Source: Pseudovibrio sp000156235
Lineage (GTDB): Bacteria; Pseudomonadota; Alphaproteobacteria; Rhizobiales; Stappiaceae
Assembly: GCF_000156235.1 (NCBI RefSeq)
Contig: NZ_DS996810.1
Location: 310,001 to 374,000 of the forward strand
Direction: 5' to 3'
Length of the DNA: 64,000 nucleotides
The translations under genes were made by a program, and so were the position numbers. The notes beneath the pieces are model-generated. The model saw only the letters and a program-made list of their open reading frames with translations, did no database searches and was not told the origin of the DNA. Of this stretch, positions 1 to 7,748 are shown piece by piece (positions within the stretch are counted from its first letter, which is position 1; each line of letters starts with the position of its first letter).

Positions 1-101
1 CGGTCGTCCAGATCAGAAAGAGACTGAGCCACGCTTGTGGAAGTGGGCATTGCCAACAGGCAGAACAGAACATGCAGTAAAGTTCGAGAGAGTTGGCTCA
101 T
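1..101 (-). CDS. Exported protein, N-terminal fragment cut by window edge
   Basis: Read leftwards from an ATG at 101, the frame is open to the window edge and encodes 33 residues. It begins MSQLSRTLLHVLFCLLAMP and continues TSTSVAQSLSDLDDR. This is a classic Sec signal peptide: a short charged start, a leucine-rich core and a likely cleavage after SVA at about residue 24. The mature protein starts with a polar, acidic stretch and should be periplasmic or secreted. The remaining sequence is outside the window, so the family cannot be named. A different frame starting upstream at 201 overlaps this one but has no signal-like features and is probably spurious. Confidence 0.5.
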   Translation of the reverse strand, partial: MSQLSRTLLHVLFCLLAMPTSTSVAQSLSDLDD

Positions 102-166
102 TTGCTCTCATGAAGCTGACGAAGAAGCGAAACCTGACAGCAGTATTAGGGCTTGCTGGTGTTTCT

Positions 167-193
167 GATAGCCCTGCCATCCAGCGGGCTATC
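167..193 (-). terminator. Hairpin at the end of the ycaQ-like gene
   Basis: GATAGCCC (167-174) and GGGCTATC (186-193) form a perfect 8-bp stem with an 11-nt loop that overlaps the stop codon of the glycosylase gene. There is no T-run on the minus strand, so a role in termination is only a guess. Confidence 0.25.
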
Positions 194-1406
194 CTTGCCA
201 AGCTTTGAGATACTGAAGGTCTGAGCAGCCTGCAAACAGGGCGCAGCGTTCCAGCTCTGCCTCCAGCCGCTGCTGGCGGCCTTTGCCCATACGCATGCCG
301 ACTTCAGGCCAGAAGCGCTTTACTGCAAGTGCGTTGGAAGCTTTCTCGCGTTTCATATCGATCCGGCCAATCAGTTTGTCCCCCTCCATCACCGGGAAGA
401 CATAATAGCCGTAGAGCCTCTTTGGTTCTGGGACGAAGATTTCAATGCGGTAGTTGAAGTTAAAGAGGAACTCAGCGCGTTTGCGATCTCTCAGGGCCGG
501 ATCAAATGGGCTGAGGATGCGTACGCGTTGTGAAGGGGCATCTAGAGCGGCAAGTTCGTCTTCGATCTGTGGGCGCGCCAGACAGAGTTTGGGTTTGCCA
601 TCATTGGCTGCTTCAATTTCAACGGAGATCAGCTCACCCCGTTGCCGGGCGTGCTCGCACCATGCTTTCACGTCGGCAAGGTCGAGCTTGTCCCAATAGG
701 CGGCGATTTCGCTGGGCGTTGCGAACCCGAGGCGGTCGATTGCAGAGTTGCAGGCCCATTCGATGGTTTCAGCTTTTGATGGTTTGGAGGTGCGATGCTG
801 GGAAGGAATAACGCGCTCGGTCAGGTCATAGAGTTTCTGGAAGTTTTCGCGGCGAGAAACTGAGATCTGTCCGGTACGCCAGAGGTACTCAAGGGCTGTC
901 TTGGATGGGTTCCACTCCCACCAACCGCCTTTGCTGCGCTTTTCATCCTTGCCGACATCTGAGGTGCCAGCAGGGCCGTTTTCCTCGATATGGCGGAGAA
1001 TGAGGTTGAGCTTTTCCTGATACTCCGCACCGCGCCAGACCTTCCAGCGTGACTGGAGGCTCTCTGCGCTCTTCTGGAAGCGGTAGTTCCAGTAGGGGAA
1101 GAACTCGGTGGGAATGATTGAAGCGTCGTGTGTCCAGTGCTCAAAGAGGCTTCTGTCGGTCTCAAGGAGCTTCTTCAGATGCTTGGGGCGATAGCTCTGG
1201 CGGCGTGACCAGAGGATCATATGGTGGGCACGTTCAACCGTGTTGATACTGTCCACCTGCACGAAGCCGATACGATGAATGAGGTTGAGGAGATCACTGC
1301 CTTTTGAGGAGCCTGTTGGTGTTTCCAGAAGGGCGTGTTTGCTCAGAAACAAGCGGCGCGCAGCGATGTTATCAACTTTTAAAACTAACTGCGCTTCCAT
1401 AGTCAT
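189..1406 (-). CDS. YcaQ/AlkZ-family DNA glycosylase (winged-helix, DUF1006)
   Basis: This 405-residue protein matches the YcaQ/AlkZ family, which excises alkylated bases and unhooks interstrand crosslinks using three tandem winged-helix domains. The N-terminal signature FVQVDSINTVERAHH lies at about residues 48-62, with the catalytic QxD triplet at Q50-V51-D52. In E. coli YcaQ the QxD form is linked to crosslink repair, while the Streptomyces AlkZ form is QxQ. The block SLFEHWTHDASIIP and the later WNPSKTALEYLWRTGQ are also typical. The length fits the family. The ATG at 1406 follows AGGAGA at good spacing. The gene appears monocistronic and divergent from the MAPEG gene. Specificity is inferred from the motif. 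Confidence 0.85.
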   Translation of the reverse strand: MTMEAQLVLKVDNIAARRLFLSKHALLETPTGSSKGSDLLNLIHRIGFVQVDSINTVERAHHMILWSRRQSYRPKHLKKLLETDRSLFEHWTHDASIIPTEFFPYWNYRFQKSAESLQSRWKVWRGAEYQEKLNLILRHIEENGPAGTSDVGKDEKRSKGGWWEWNPSKTALEYLWRTGQISVSRRENFQKLYDLTERVIPSQHRTSKPSKAETIEWACNSAIDRLGFATPSEIAAYWDKLDLADVKAWCEHARQRGELISVEIEAANDGKPKLCLARPQIEDELAALDAPSQRVRILSPFDPALRDRKRAEFLFNFNYRIEIFVPEPKRLYGYYVFPVMEGDKLIGRIDMKREKASNALAVKRFWPEVGMRMGKGRQQRLEAELERCALFAGCSDLQYLKAWQG

Positions 1407-1512
1407 CAGCTTCTCCTGCTTCGTCTGATGTGCGTAGGCTAGGAGAGCAAACGCCTTGCCGCAAGCAACTAGCAGCAGATAGTTGTGGGCTTGTTCCTAT
1501 TATGTTCTCTGA

Positions 1513-2058
1513 ATGGAGGTTGTATTGGACTTTGCAGAAAAACAGCGGGGTGTGTTTCAGCGAATGATTGTTGGTGCTTTGGTGACTGCAATCGTTCTGT
1601 TGTTCGGTGCGCTTCTTAATCCATTTGGCTTTGCCGTGGACTGGAATGCCTCAGAGCGGCTGTGGGTCGCTGCCGTCTCAATCCTCTCGCCGGCCTTGTT
1701 GCTGATGATCTCTATTGGCCGCTTGGCAATGCGCCGGTTTTATCATGCTGATGATATTGATGGCGGAGGGCTGACCCATGGCAGTGAGGAAGCCAAGATG
1801 CTGCAAAGCATCCTCCAAAACACATTGGAGCAGGCTGTTCTGGCTGGGTTTGTCTATGTAGCCTGGGTGGCCATCATGCCGGGCTCTACCATGTCCGTAC
1901 CGCTTCTGGCTGCATTGCTTTTTGCATTAGGACGTGTTCTGTTTTTCGCCAGTTATGAAAAAGGCGCTCCATGGCGTGGAACGGGTTTTGCGCTGACGTT
2001 CTATCCCACAATCTTCATGCTGGTGGTGGTGCTGATTACGCTGATGGCGGGACTCTGA
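1513..2058 (+). CDS. MAPEG-family integral membrane protein
   Basis: The 181-residue product is mostly hydrophobic, with about four membrane segments (roughly 18-42, 48-70, 108-145, 158-180). The middle block NTLEQ, followed by G-R-V-L-F-F-A-S-Y and a C-terminal WRGTGFALTFYP, is the usual pattern of the MAPEG superfamily (membrane-associated, eicosanoid and glutathione metabolism), which includes microsomal glutathione transferases. Bacterial members of this length are common but seldom characterised, so the substrate is unknown. The start is uncertain: ATG at 1513 contains the sequence GGAGG, which would be an ideal ribosome-binding site for an in-frame TTG at 1525. The shorter form would remove four residues. 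It stands alone between divergent and convergent neighbours. Confidence 0.75.
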   Translation: MEVVLDFAEKQRGVFQRMIVGALVTAIVLLFGALLNPFGFAVDWNASERLWVAAVSILSPALLLMISIGRLAMRRFYHADDIDGGGLTHGSEEAKMLQSILQNTLEQAVLAGFVYVAWVAIMPGSTMSVPLLAALLFALGRVLFFASYEKGAPWRGTGFALTFYPTIFMLVVVLITLMAGL

Positions 2059-2077
2059 GCCCCGCCCGTTGTTTGGA

Positions 2078-2929
2078 TTATGTTGGTTTGTAGCGAGCGA
2101 TGACGAAGTACCCGGGAACAGGGGTTTCTTGTTCATTGCGCAAGTTGATCTGACTGAATTCAACAGGCGTGAAACCAAATTGCTTCAGCACATTGCGCAG
2201 GTAATGTTCTGTATGTGAGAAGCGATGGGTATCACTCATGCGAAATTCAGGTGCTTCCTCTTTTTGGTCCAGCTGTGCTTCTGCGGAGAATATGAAGATA
2301 CCGTCTTGTTCTATGTTGCGTGTGATACCTTCAAAAACTTCTTCAAGTGCACCGAAGTAGGGAAACAGCTCTGCCGCGACGACCATGTCCCATTTATACG
2401 CGTGATTTTGATAGAGAAACGCGTTGATTTCACTCAGGTGATACTCATCGTAGATGTGCTTGTCTTGTGCAAGCTTGAGCATTTCCTTCGATATATCGAC
2501 ACCCGTTTTGTAAGAAACTTGCTCCTGTAGGGCTTCTGCGGCGAGGCCGGTTCCGCAGCCTAGATCGAGGAGGCGTTTGAAAGGGCCAAGATTATTGGAC
2601 TGAAGTGACTGATGTATTTTGTGCGGGACACTGTACTTCAAGATCTCCATGAGCTTGAGGTCAAAGAGCTCCGCTTTTTGATCAAATAAGGCTGAGACAT
2701 AATCGGCTGGTAAACTCTCAGATGTTGCAGCCTGCGTGTCATAAAGAGAGAGTTCTTGTTCTTGTTCTGAAACCTCTCCAGAGTCTTGCTCCAGCCTTTT
2801 CAGCAGATGGTCTGCGGCAGCGTTGAACTCTTTGCTCCCTTTCAGATCAAGTGCCTGATCATACAGTTTGAAGTGGCGGAGGATATCTTCGAGTGGATTG
2901 GTTTGTTCTTCGTTCTTATCGTTATCCAT
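2078..2929 (-). CDS. Class I SAM-dependent methyltransferase (TPR-methyltransferase-like)
   Basis: A 283-residue protein with an acidic, helical N-terminus (residues 1-75) and a class I methyltransferase domain from about residue 115. Motif I LLDLGCGTG is at 120-128, followed by TGVDISKEML and the post-motif WDMVVAAELFPYFG. The segment YVSALFDQKAELFD just before the domain resembles the predicted TPR-containing methyltransferases of COG4976, which modify unknown substrates. The N-terminal part may keep one degenerate TPR-like helix pair. The gene is transcribed alone, convergent with the MAPEG gene. A weak AAGGA site lies 12 nt before the ATG. Substrate not known. Confidence 0.75.
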   Translation of the reverse strand: MDNDKNEEQTNPLEDILRHFKLYDQALDLKGSKEFNAAADHLLKRLEQDSGEVSEQEQELSLYDTQAATSESLPADYVSALFDQKAELFDLKLMEILKYSVPHKIHQSLQSNNLGPFKRLLDLGCGTGLAAEALQEQVSYKTGVDISKEMLKLAQDKHIYDEYHLSEINAFLYQNHAYKWDMVVAAELFPYFGALEEVFEGITRNIEQDGIFIFSAEAQLDQKEEAPEFRMSDTHRFSHTEHYLRNVLKQFGFTPVEFSQINLRNEQETPVPGYFVIARYKPT

Positions 2930-3070
2930 GACTGCCAGTATCCTTAGCGTTGAATACTAGGATAATTGAGCCATGAAAAAATTAAGGAACGGTGAGTCAT
3001 TCTGTTAGCGGCAAAAAGGATGCATCTATAGTAATTATCTGATTTTTATGAGTTATATCTGTGCAGATGC

Positions 3071-3100
3071 AGAAAACCCGCAGTGTCTCCACTGCGGGTT
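3071..3100 (-). terminator. Rho-independent terminator after argG
   Basis: AACCCGCAGTG (3075-3085) pairs perfectly with CACTGCGGGTT (3090-3100) around a 4-nt loop, and on the minus strand the stem is followed by TTTTCT. It sits 37 bp beyond the argG stop codon. Confidence 0.88.
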
Positions 3101-3136
3101 GGTAACCTGTCGTAAAGCCTAAGAGCTTTTACCCTT

Positions 3137-4381
3137 TCAGGCGTCTGTCAGTTCTTTTGCTTTGTTCATCTGGTCACGCTTTGCAAGCGTACGCAAACGC
3201 AGAGCGTTGAGGCGGATGAAGCCTGCAGCGTCTTTCTGGTCGTAAGCGCCATGGTCGTCTTCGAAGGTCACCAGCTCTTCTGAGTAGAGAGAGTAAGGGG
3301 ACGCACGACCAACAACGATCACGTTGCCTTTGTAGAGCTTCAGCTTAACCGTACCGGTAACAAACTCCTGAGACTTGTCGATCATCGCCTGAAGCATTTC
3401 GCGCTCAGGTGAGAACCAGAAGCCGTTGTAGATCAGCTTTGCGTAGCGCGGCATCAACTCGTCTTTGAGGTGAGCTGCGTCACGGTCCAGTGTGATGGAT
3501 TCCATCGCACGGTGTGCTGACAGGAGGATGGTGCCGCCTGGTGTTTCGTAGATGCCGCGAGACTTCATGCCGACGAAGCGGTTTTCTACCAGATCGAGAC
3601 GACCGATGCCGTTGTCACGGCCAAGGTCGTTCAGCTTGGCAAACAGAGTTGCCGGAGACATGTGTACGCCATTGATGGAGCACGCATCGCCTTTTTCAAA
3701 GCCGATTTCGATCTCGGTGACTTCGTCCGGCGCGTTGATTGGATCAACTGTGCGCTGGAAGACGTAGTCTGGTGCTTCTTCATTCGGATCTTCCAGAACT
3801 TTACCTTCGGAAGAGGAATGCAGCATGTTTGCGTCAACGGAGAATGGAGCTTCGCCGCGCTTGTCCTTTGGTACCGGGATCTGATGCTGTTCTGCGAACT
3901 CGATCAGGTCGGTACGGGACTTCAGAGTCCAGTCACGCCAAGGTGCGATCACCTTGATGTCTGGGTTCAGTGCGTAGCAAGCAAGCTCAAAGCGTACCTG
4001 GTCGTTGCCCTTACCGGTTGCGCCATGTGCAACTGCGTCAGCGCCGGTTTCTTCAGCGATCTCGATGAGACGCTTGGAAATGAGCGGACGTGCGATAGAG
4101 GTGCCGAGGAGGTAAACGCCTTCGTAAACTGCGTTGGCCCGGAACATCGGGAAAACGAAGTCCCGAATGAATTCTTCGCGGAGATCATCAATGTAGATTT
4201 CTCGAATACCAAGCAGTTCAGCTTTTCGTCGTGCTGGCTCCAACTCTTCACCCTGACCTAAGTCAGCAGTGAAAGTTACAACTTCGCAGCCGTATTCCGC
4301 CTGCAACCACTTGAGAATAATCGAGGTGTCGAGCCCGCCAGAATAGGCAAGCACAACTTTTTTGATGTCGCCTTGGGCCAT
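3137..4381 (-). CDS. argG: Argininosuccinate synthase
   Basis: ArgG condenses citrulline and aspartate with ATP hydrolysis to AMP to make argininosuccinate, the penultimate step of arginine synthesis in the cytosol. The 414-residue protein has the N-type ATP pyrophosphatase P-loop LAYSGGLDTS at residues 11-20, the conserved GHGATGKGNDQVRFE region (here AHGATGKGNDQVRFE) and the C-terminal RFGMKSRGIYETPGG-like block. Length is normal for the family. ATG at 4381 is preceded by GGAAA. The gene is monocistronic with its own terminator. A 61-bp hairpin lies about 120 bp upstream (4502-4562), which could affect the leader if the promoter is further up. Confidence 0.97.
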   Translation of the reverse strand: MAQGDIKKVVLAYSGGLDTSIILKWLQAEYGCEVVTFTADLGQGEELEPARRKAELLGIREIYIDDLREEFIRDFVFPMFRANAVYEGVYLLGTSIARPLISKRLIEIAEETGADAVAHGATGKGNDQVRFELACYALNPDIKVIAPWRDWTLKSRTDLIEFAEQHQIPVPKDKRGEAPFSVDANMLHSSSEGKVLEDPNEEAPDYVFQRTVDPINAPDEVTEIEIGFEKGDACSINGVHMSPATLFAKLNDLGRDNGIGRLDLVENRFVGMKSRGIYETPGGTILLSAHRAMESITLDRDAAHLKDELMPRYAKLIYNGFWFSPEREMLQAMIDKSQEFVTGTVKLKLYKGNVIVVGRASPYSLYSEELVTFEDDHGAYDQKDAAGFIRLNALRLRTLAKRDQMNKAKELTDA

Positions 4382-4877
4382 AGATTAGTTTCCAAATGTG
4401 TGTTCGGGCGCATAAAAGCGCCTACGCTGGGCAATCTACCGGGCAGAGCGCGCAACGCAAGTGGTGATTCAGGATTGAGTGATGAGTTATTAATCGGGAT
4501 AGTTGAGCTACTTACAGGTGTCTTGAGTAGTGCTGTGGGTGAAAGCTACTGCTCAGCTCAACAGTTAGGTAGGTAAGATTTTGAAAACGCGAGGATAATG
4601 ATCTTTGTAGTATGTCCTGATACTCCAAAATCTGCACGTTTTGGGTGCGTATAAGGTCTTGCTAAACTGCATTATCTCTCAACTGTTTCTGCGGAAAAAC
4701 CGTAGAGTTTATGCGCAGAAAATTTTAACGGGCTTTCGTTGTTAACCAACAAGTGCCTGTATCTACGAGGATTTCCCGGCAGGACTTATGCGCCTTTTGT
4801 CTAAACTTGTGTGGGGTTCTCTTTGAGTTTTGGTCAAGCTTAGTCGTGCGAAACGGGCTCGATTCGATGATTTGGGC
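4382..4877. other. Intergenic region with a long two-part hairpin (4502-4562)
   Basis: No convincing gene is visible here; short frames lack ribosome-binding sites and family features. GTTGAGCT (4502-4509) pairs with AGCTCAAC (4555-4562), and inside it GAGTAGT pairs with ACTGCTC allowing one wobble, giving a nested stem-loop. The region is the upstream flank of argG and the downstream flank of the cupin gene, so it may hold the argG promoter. Confidence 0.4.
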
Positions 4878-5318
4878 TCAAGGATTCCAGTCGGGTGGGG
4901 CGAGTTCGAAGCCGTCAAACAAGAAGCCGGGGGCAACGGTGCAGCCGACCAATGTCCATTCGCCGAGGCTTTGTGCAGACTGCCATGCTTCACGTGGAAC
5001 AATGCCTTGAGGGCGTTGGCCATTTAACACATCCATGCCGAGGATGATGTCTGTTTGCTCGCTTTCTGTGGTGCTGATGGAGAGCTTGAGAGGAGCGCCG
5101 CCGTAGTAGTGCCAGGTCTCGATTGCATCGATGCGGTGCCAGTGGGATTTCTGACCCTTCTTGAGCAGATAGTAAATCGCGGTTGAGTATCCGCGGCCTT
5201 TCGGGCCTTCTGTATCGCGGAAGGTTTCGGTGTAGTAGCCACCTTCCGGATGCTCTTTCATCTGCAGTTCGGCGATGATCTCGTCGGCTGTTGTTGTCGT
5301 AATTTGGTCCAATGACAT
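4878..5318 (-). CDS. DUF985-type cupin protein
   Basis: The 146-residue protein is a small single-domain cupin of the DUF985 (Cupin_5) type. The start EHPEGGYYTETFR and the run SHWHRIDAIETWHYYGG (residues 58-74) are diagnostic, with H59, H61, E67 and H70 positioned as a likely metal site. Family members are sometimes annotated as epimerase-like sugar-binding cupins, but their activity is unclear. Its ATG shares a base with the gloB stop (TGATG), so it is translationally coupled to gloB and both belong to one transcript. The pairing suggests a role in metabolism or detoxification of small carbonyl compounds, which is only inference. Confidence 0.85.
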   Translation of the reverse strand: MSLDQITTTTADEIIAELQMKEHPEGGYYTETFRDTEGPKGRGYSTAIYYLLKKGQKSHWHRIDAIETWHYYGGAPLKLSISTTESEQTDIILGMDVLNGQRPQGIVPREAWQSAQSLGEWTLVGCTVAPGFLFDGFELAPPDWNP

Positions 5319-6091
5319 CAGAAGTTATCCTTGCGACGGCGGATTTCGGCAAAGATGTCAGCAGGTTCTGCATTGACCATGTTGAGGTTCTTCTGAACTT
5401 CCGGATCGCGAACGCGCAGGAACGGGTTGGTTGAAAGCTCAGCAGCCATGGAGGTTGGCAAGGTTGGACGTCCGACTTCGCGAAGGGCTTCGATGCGCTT
5501 GGTGCGTTCCTGCAGAGCTTGGTTGTTTGGATCAATTGTCAGCGCGAACTTGGCGTTTGAGAGCGTGTATTCGTGCCCGCAATAGATTGTTGTCTCTGGT
5601 GGAAGCGTGTTGGCCAGATGGCTGAGGGAGGCCCACATCATTTCTGCATCCCCTTCAAATACACGACCACAGCCGAGGGCGAAGAGGGTGTCGCCGGTGT
5701 GGGCGATGCCTGCTTCCTGGAACCACCAGGAGATATGATCAAGTGTATGGCCCGGTGTGCCGATAGCTTTGACGGCGATTGGACCGATGAGGATGTCATC
5801 ACCGTCTTCCACGAAACGGGTCATGGTGGTGATGTGTTGGCGAGAGCGCTCCGGTCCGGTGACCTTGGCTCCGGTTTTTTCAACGAGTTCGGCAAGGCCG
5901 CCGACGTGATCCCAGTGGTGGTGGGTGATCAGGATGTCGGTTAGGTTCCAGCCGGTTTCTTCAAGAACCTGTAAGTAGGGCGCTGCTTCGGGAACGTCGA
6001 TCGCAACTGTGCAGCCGCTGTCTGGGTGGTGGACGAGAACGCCGAAATTATCTTTCAGACAAACAAACTGCCGAACTTCAACTTCAATCAT
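5318..6091 (-). CDS. gloB: Hydroxyacylglutathione hydrolase (glyoxalase II)
   Basis: Glyoxalase II hydrolyses S-D-lactoylglutathione to D-lactate and glutathione, finishing methylglyoxal detoxification in the cytosol. The 257-residue product shows the metallo-beta-lactamase metal motif THHHWDH at residues 56-62, GTPGHTLDHISW, HTGDTLFALGCGRVFEG and the C-terminal YCGHEYTLSNAKFA with the glutathione-binding pattern. I chose ATG at 6091 because GGGAGC precedes it and the protein then begins MIEVEVRQFVCLKDNFG as in relatives; an in-frame ATG lies 17 codons upstream. It is the first gene of a two-gene unit with the cupin, divergent from a methyltransferase gene, an arrangement I recall from other alphaproteobacteria. 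Confidence 0.95.
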   Translation of the reverse strand: MIEVEVRQFVCLKDNFGVLVHHPDSGCTVAIDVPEAAPYLQVLEETGWNLTDILITHHHWDHVGGLAELVEKTGAKVTGPERSRQHITTMTRFVEDGDDILIGPIAVKAIGTPGHTLDHISWWFQEAGIAHTGDTLFALGCGRVFEGDAEMMWASLSHLANTLPPETTIYCGHEYTLSNAKFALTIDPNNQALQERTKRIEALREVGRPTLPTSMAAELSTNPFLRVRDPEVQKNLNMVNAEPADIFAEIRRRKDNF

Positions 6092-6274
6092 CAACCAGCT
6101 CCCAAGCGCACAATAAATCCTAGTGGGATCATGGGAGGACACGCTGTCAAATTCAACTGCAAACTCACAAAACTCTGGGAGTGGTTGATTTAAGCTTGCA
6201 AATCATCTTGAAGAAGCGTTGCGTCCGGGCCTTTGGCACCCCATGATAAGAGTAGGCAACGCGCGGAGAACCAG

Positions 6275-7075
6275 TTGTATCTTGATGTTACTCACTTAAA
6301 AGAGTTCTACGATCTGCCACTCGGACGAATGCTCCGGGTGTTGGTGGGAAGCCGCGTGAAAATGCTGTGGCCGGAAATGCGTGGCCAGAGCTTGCTGGGG
6401 ATTGGTTATGCAGCTCCTTATCTGCGGCCTTATCTAAAAAAGACCAATCGTGTCTTTGCCGGTATGCCCGCTGCGCAAGGTGTGGTGAAGTGGCCGCGGG
6501 AAGTGGAAGTGCCGAACAAGGCCTTCCTGATGGAAGATGGGCAGTTGCCGTTTCCGGATTCCTGCATTGACCGCATTTTGCTTGTGCACTCGCTTGAGAT
6601 GGCAGGGCAGCCGGGAGCGTTGCTGGATGAGGTCTATCGGGTTTTATCTCCCGGTGGTCGGGTGATTGTGATTGTGCCTAACCGCCGTGGGGCGTGGGCA
6701 CGGTCTGAGGTTTCTCCGTTTGGTTATGGACGGCCTTACTCACGGCCTCAGCTGGATAACTTCCTGAGTAATCATCATCTTTCGGTCGTTTCGCGGGAGG
6801 AAGCTCTGTTCGTTCCCCCGACGAACTCAAAGCTGGTGCTGAAGAATGCGCGCAGCTTTGAGCGATTAGGTGCTGTGGCCTGGCCTGCGTTTGCGGGGCT
6901 TTTAGTCACAGAAGCTGAGAAACAGATTTATCGTGGTATTCCGCTCAAAGCGAGCCATGTGACACGGGTCCTGCGTCCGGTGTTTCTGCCAAACGGCAAG
7001 ACGGCTGGGGCTCAGGCGATGAATGGTCATCAGCGCCAGCAGAAAGAAGCTTTCGCCAGTGAAGGCGAAAGCTGA
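6275..7075 (+). CDS. Methyltransferase-like protein (class I SAM fold)
   Basis: This 266-residue protein belongs to the alphaproteobacterial methyltransferase group often found divergent from gloB. The LLGIGYAAPYLRPYL segment stands where motif I (GxGxG) should be but is degenerate. The later LPFPDSCIDRILLVHSLEM and VYRVLSPGGRVIVIVPNRRG blocks are typical of the Methyltransf_11 fold. Substrate and even SAM use are uncertain. Translation probably begins at the TTG at 6275 (MYLDVTHLKEFYDLPLGR), which follows GGAG by 6 nt; a second in-frame TTG at 6233 lacks a ribosome-binding site. The last codons overlap a 10-bp stem that may act as terminator. It is convergent with metW. Confidence 0.75.
   Translation: MYLDVTHLKEFYDLPLGRMLRVLVGSRVKMLWPEMRGQSLLGIGYAAPYLRPYLKKTNRVFAGMPAAQGVVKWPREVEVPNKAFLMEDGQLPFPDSCIDRILLVHSLEMAGQPGALLDEVYRVLSPGGRVIVIVPNRRGAWARSEVSPFGYGRPYSRPQLDNFLSNHHLSVVSREEALFVPPTNSKLVLKNARSFERLGAVAWPAFAGLLVTEAEKQIYRGIPLKASHVTRVLRPVFLPNGKTAGAQAMNGHQRQQKEAFASEGES
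7048..7073. terminator. Hairpin inside the 3' coding end, between convergent genes
   Basis: AGCTTTCGCC (7048-7057) and GGCGAAAGCT (7064-7073) form a perfect 10-bp stem with a 6-nt loop. It lies within the last codons of the plus-strand methyltransferase gene and 9 bp beyond metW. On the minus strand it is followed by the pyrimidine-rich TCTTTCT, so it may serve metW. Confidence 0.5.
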
Positions 7076-7081
7076 ACTCAA

Positions 7082-7705
7082 TTATTTCCGTTCAAGCAGG
7101 AAGACAGCCTGATCGCCGATCAGGTTCCAGACCCACCATGGCGCGTTGAAGGCTATTCGCTTGCCTCTAGCGTCCAGTGCCTCTGCCTTGATGACTTTTG
7201 CGTGGACTTCTTCTGAAAGTGCCACGAAGTCTCGGATGGTGCAGAAGTGGATGTTTGGGGTGTCGTACCACTGATACGGTAGGTAGTCGGTCACCGGCAT
7301 TCTGCCTTTGAAGAGCAACTGCATACGGTTGCGCCAGTGGCCGAAGTTCGGGAACGATACGACGACTTTCTTGCCGATACGCAGAAGCTGTTCAAGAACC
7401 TGTTTCGGATCCATGGTGGCCTGTAGCGTGTGGCTCAGGATCGCATAATCAAACGCGTCGTCCGGGTAGGCTGCAAGGTCGTTGTCTGCATCGCCCTGAA
7501 CAACTGAAAGGCCGCGTGCTACTGCTTGGTTCACGCCCTTTTGCGAGGTGTCGAAGCCTCGTCCATCGACGCCGCGGGTGTCGATCAGGAGTTCCAACAG
7601 CTCTCCTGTACCGCAGCCGATATCCAGTACGCGAGAGCCCGGTGCTACAAAATCGCAGAGAATTCGGTGGTCGCCGCGCACATCGCTCAAATCAAGTTTT
7701 GTCAT
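7082..7705 (-). CDS. metW: Methionine biosynthesis protein MetW
   Basis: MetW is a small class I methyltransferase-fold protein that accompanies MetX and is needed for full homoserine acyltransferase activity in several proteobacteria. The 207-residue product has motif I VLDIGCGTGELL near residues 26-37, ILSHTLQATMDP, VSFPNFGHWRNRMQLLFKGRMPVT and LPYQWYDTPNIHFCTIRDF, all strongly conserved in MetW. The family start pattern (MTKLDLSDVRGDHRIL) favours ATG at 7705, although its ribosome-binding site is weak; a frame-consistent ATG at 7759 overlaps the metX end and could permit coupling. It lies directly after metX in the same direction, as expected for this operon. Confidence 0.93.
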   Translation of the reverse strand: MTKLDLSDVRGDHRILCDFVAPGSRVLDIGCGTGELLELLIDTRGVDGRGFDTSQKGVNQAVARGLSVVQGDADNDLAAYPDDAFDYAILSHTLQATMDPKQVLEQLLRIGKKVVVSFPNFGHWRNRMQLLFKGRMPVTDYLPYQWYDTPNIHFCTIRDFVALSEEVHAKVIKAEALDARGKRIAFNAPWWVWNLIGDQAVFLLERK

Positions 7706-7748
7706 AATAGATCTGCTTTCTGATGAAGCTGGTTGTTCAAGACTTCGG

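Noticed and set aside
13..201. 62-residue minus-strand frame at the window start
   Set aside because: It overlaps a frame with a convincing signal peptide (start 101) and runs into the end of the glycosylase gene; no family features.
3662..4261. 199-residue plus-strand frame opposite argG
   Set aside because: Antisense shadow of a certain gene, no ribosome-binding site or motifs.
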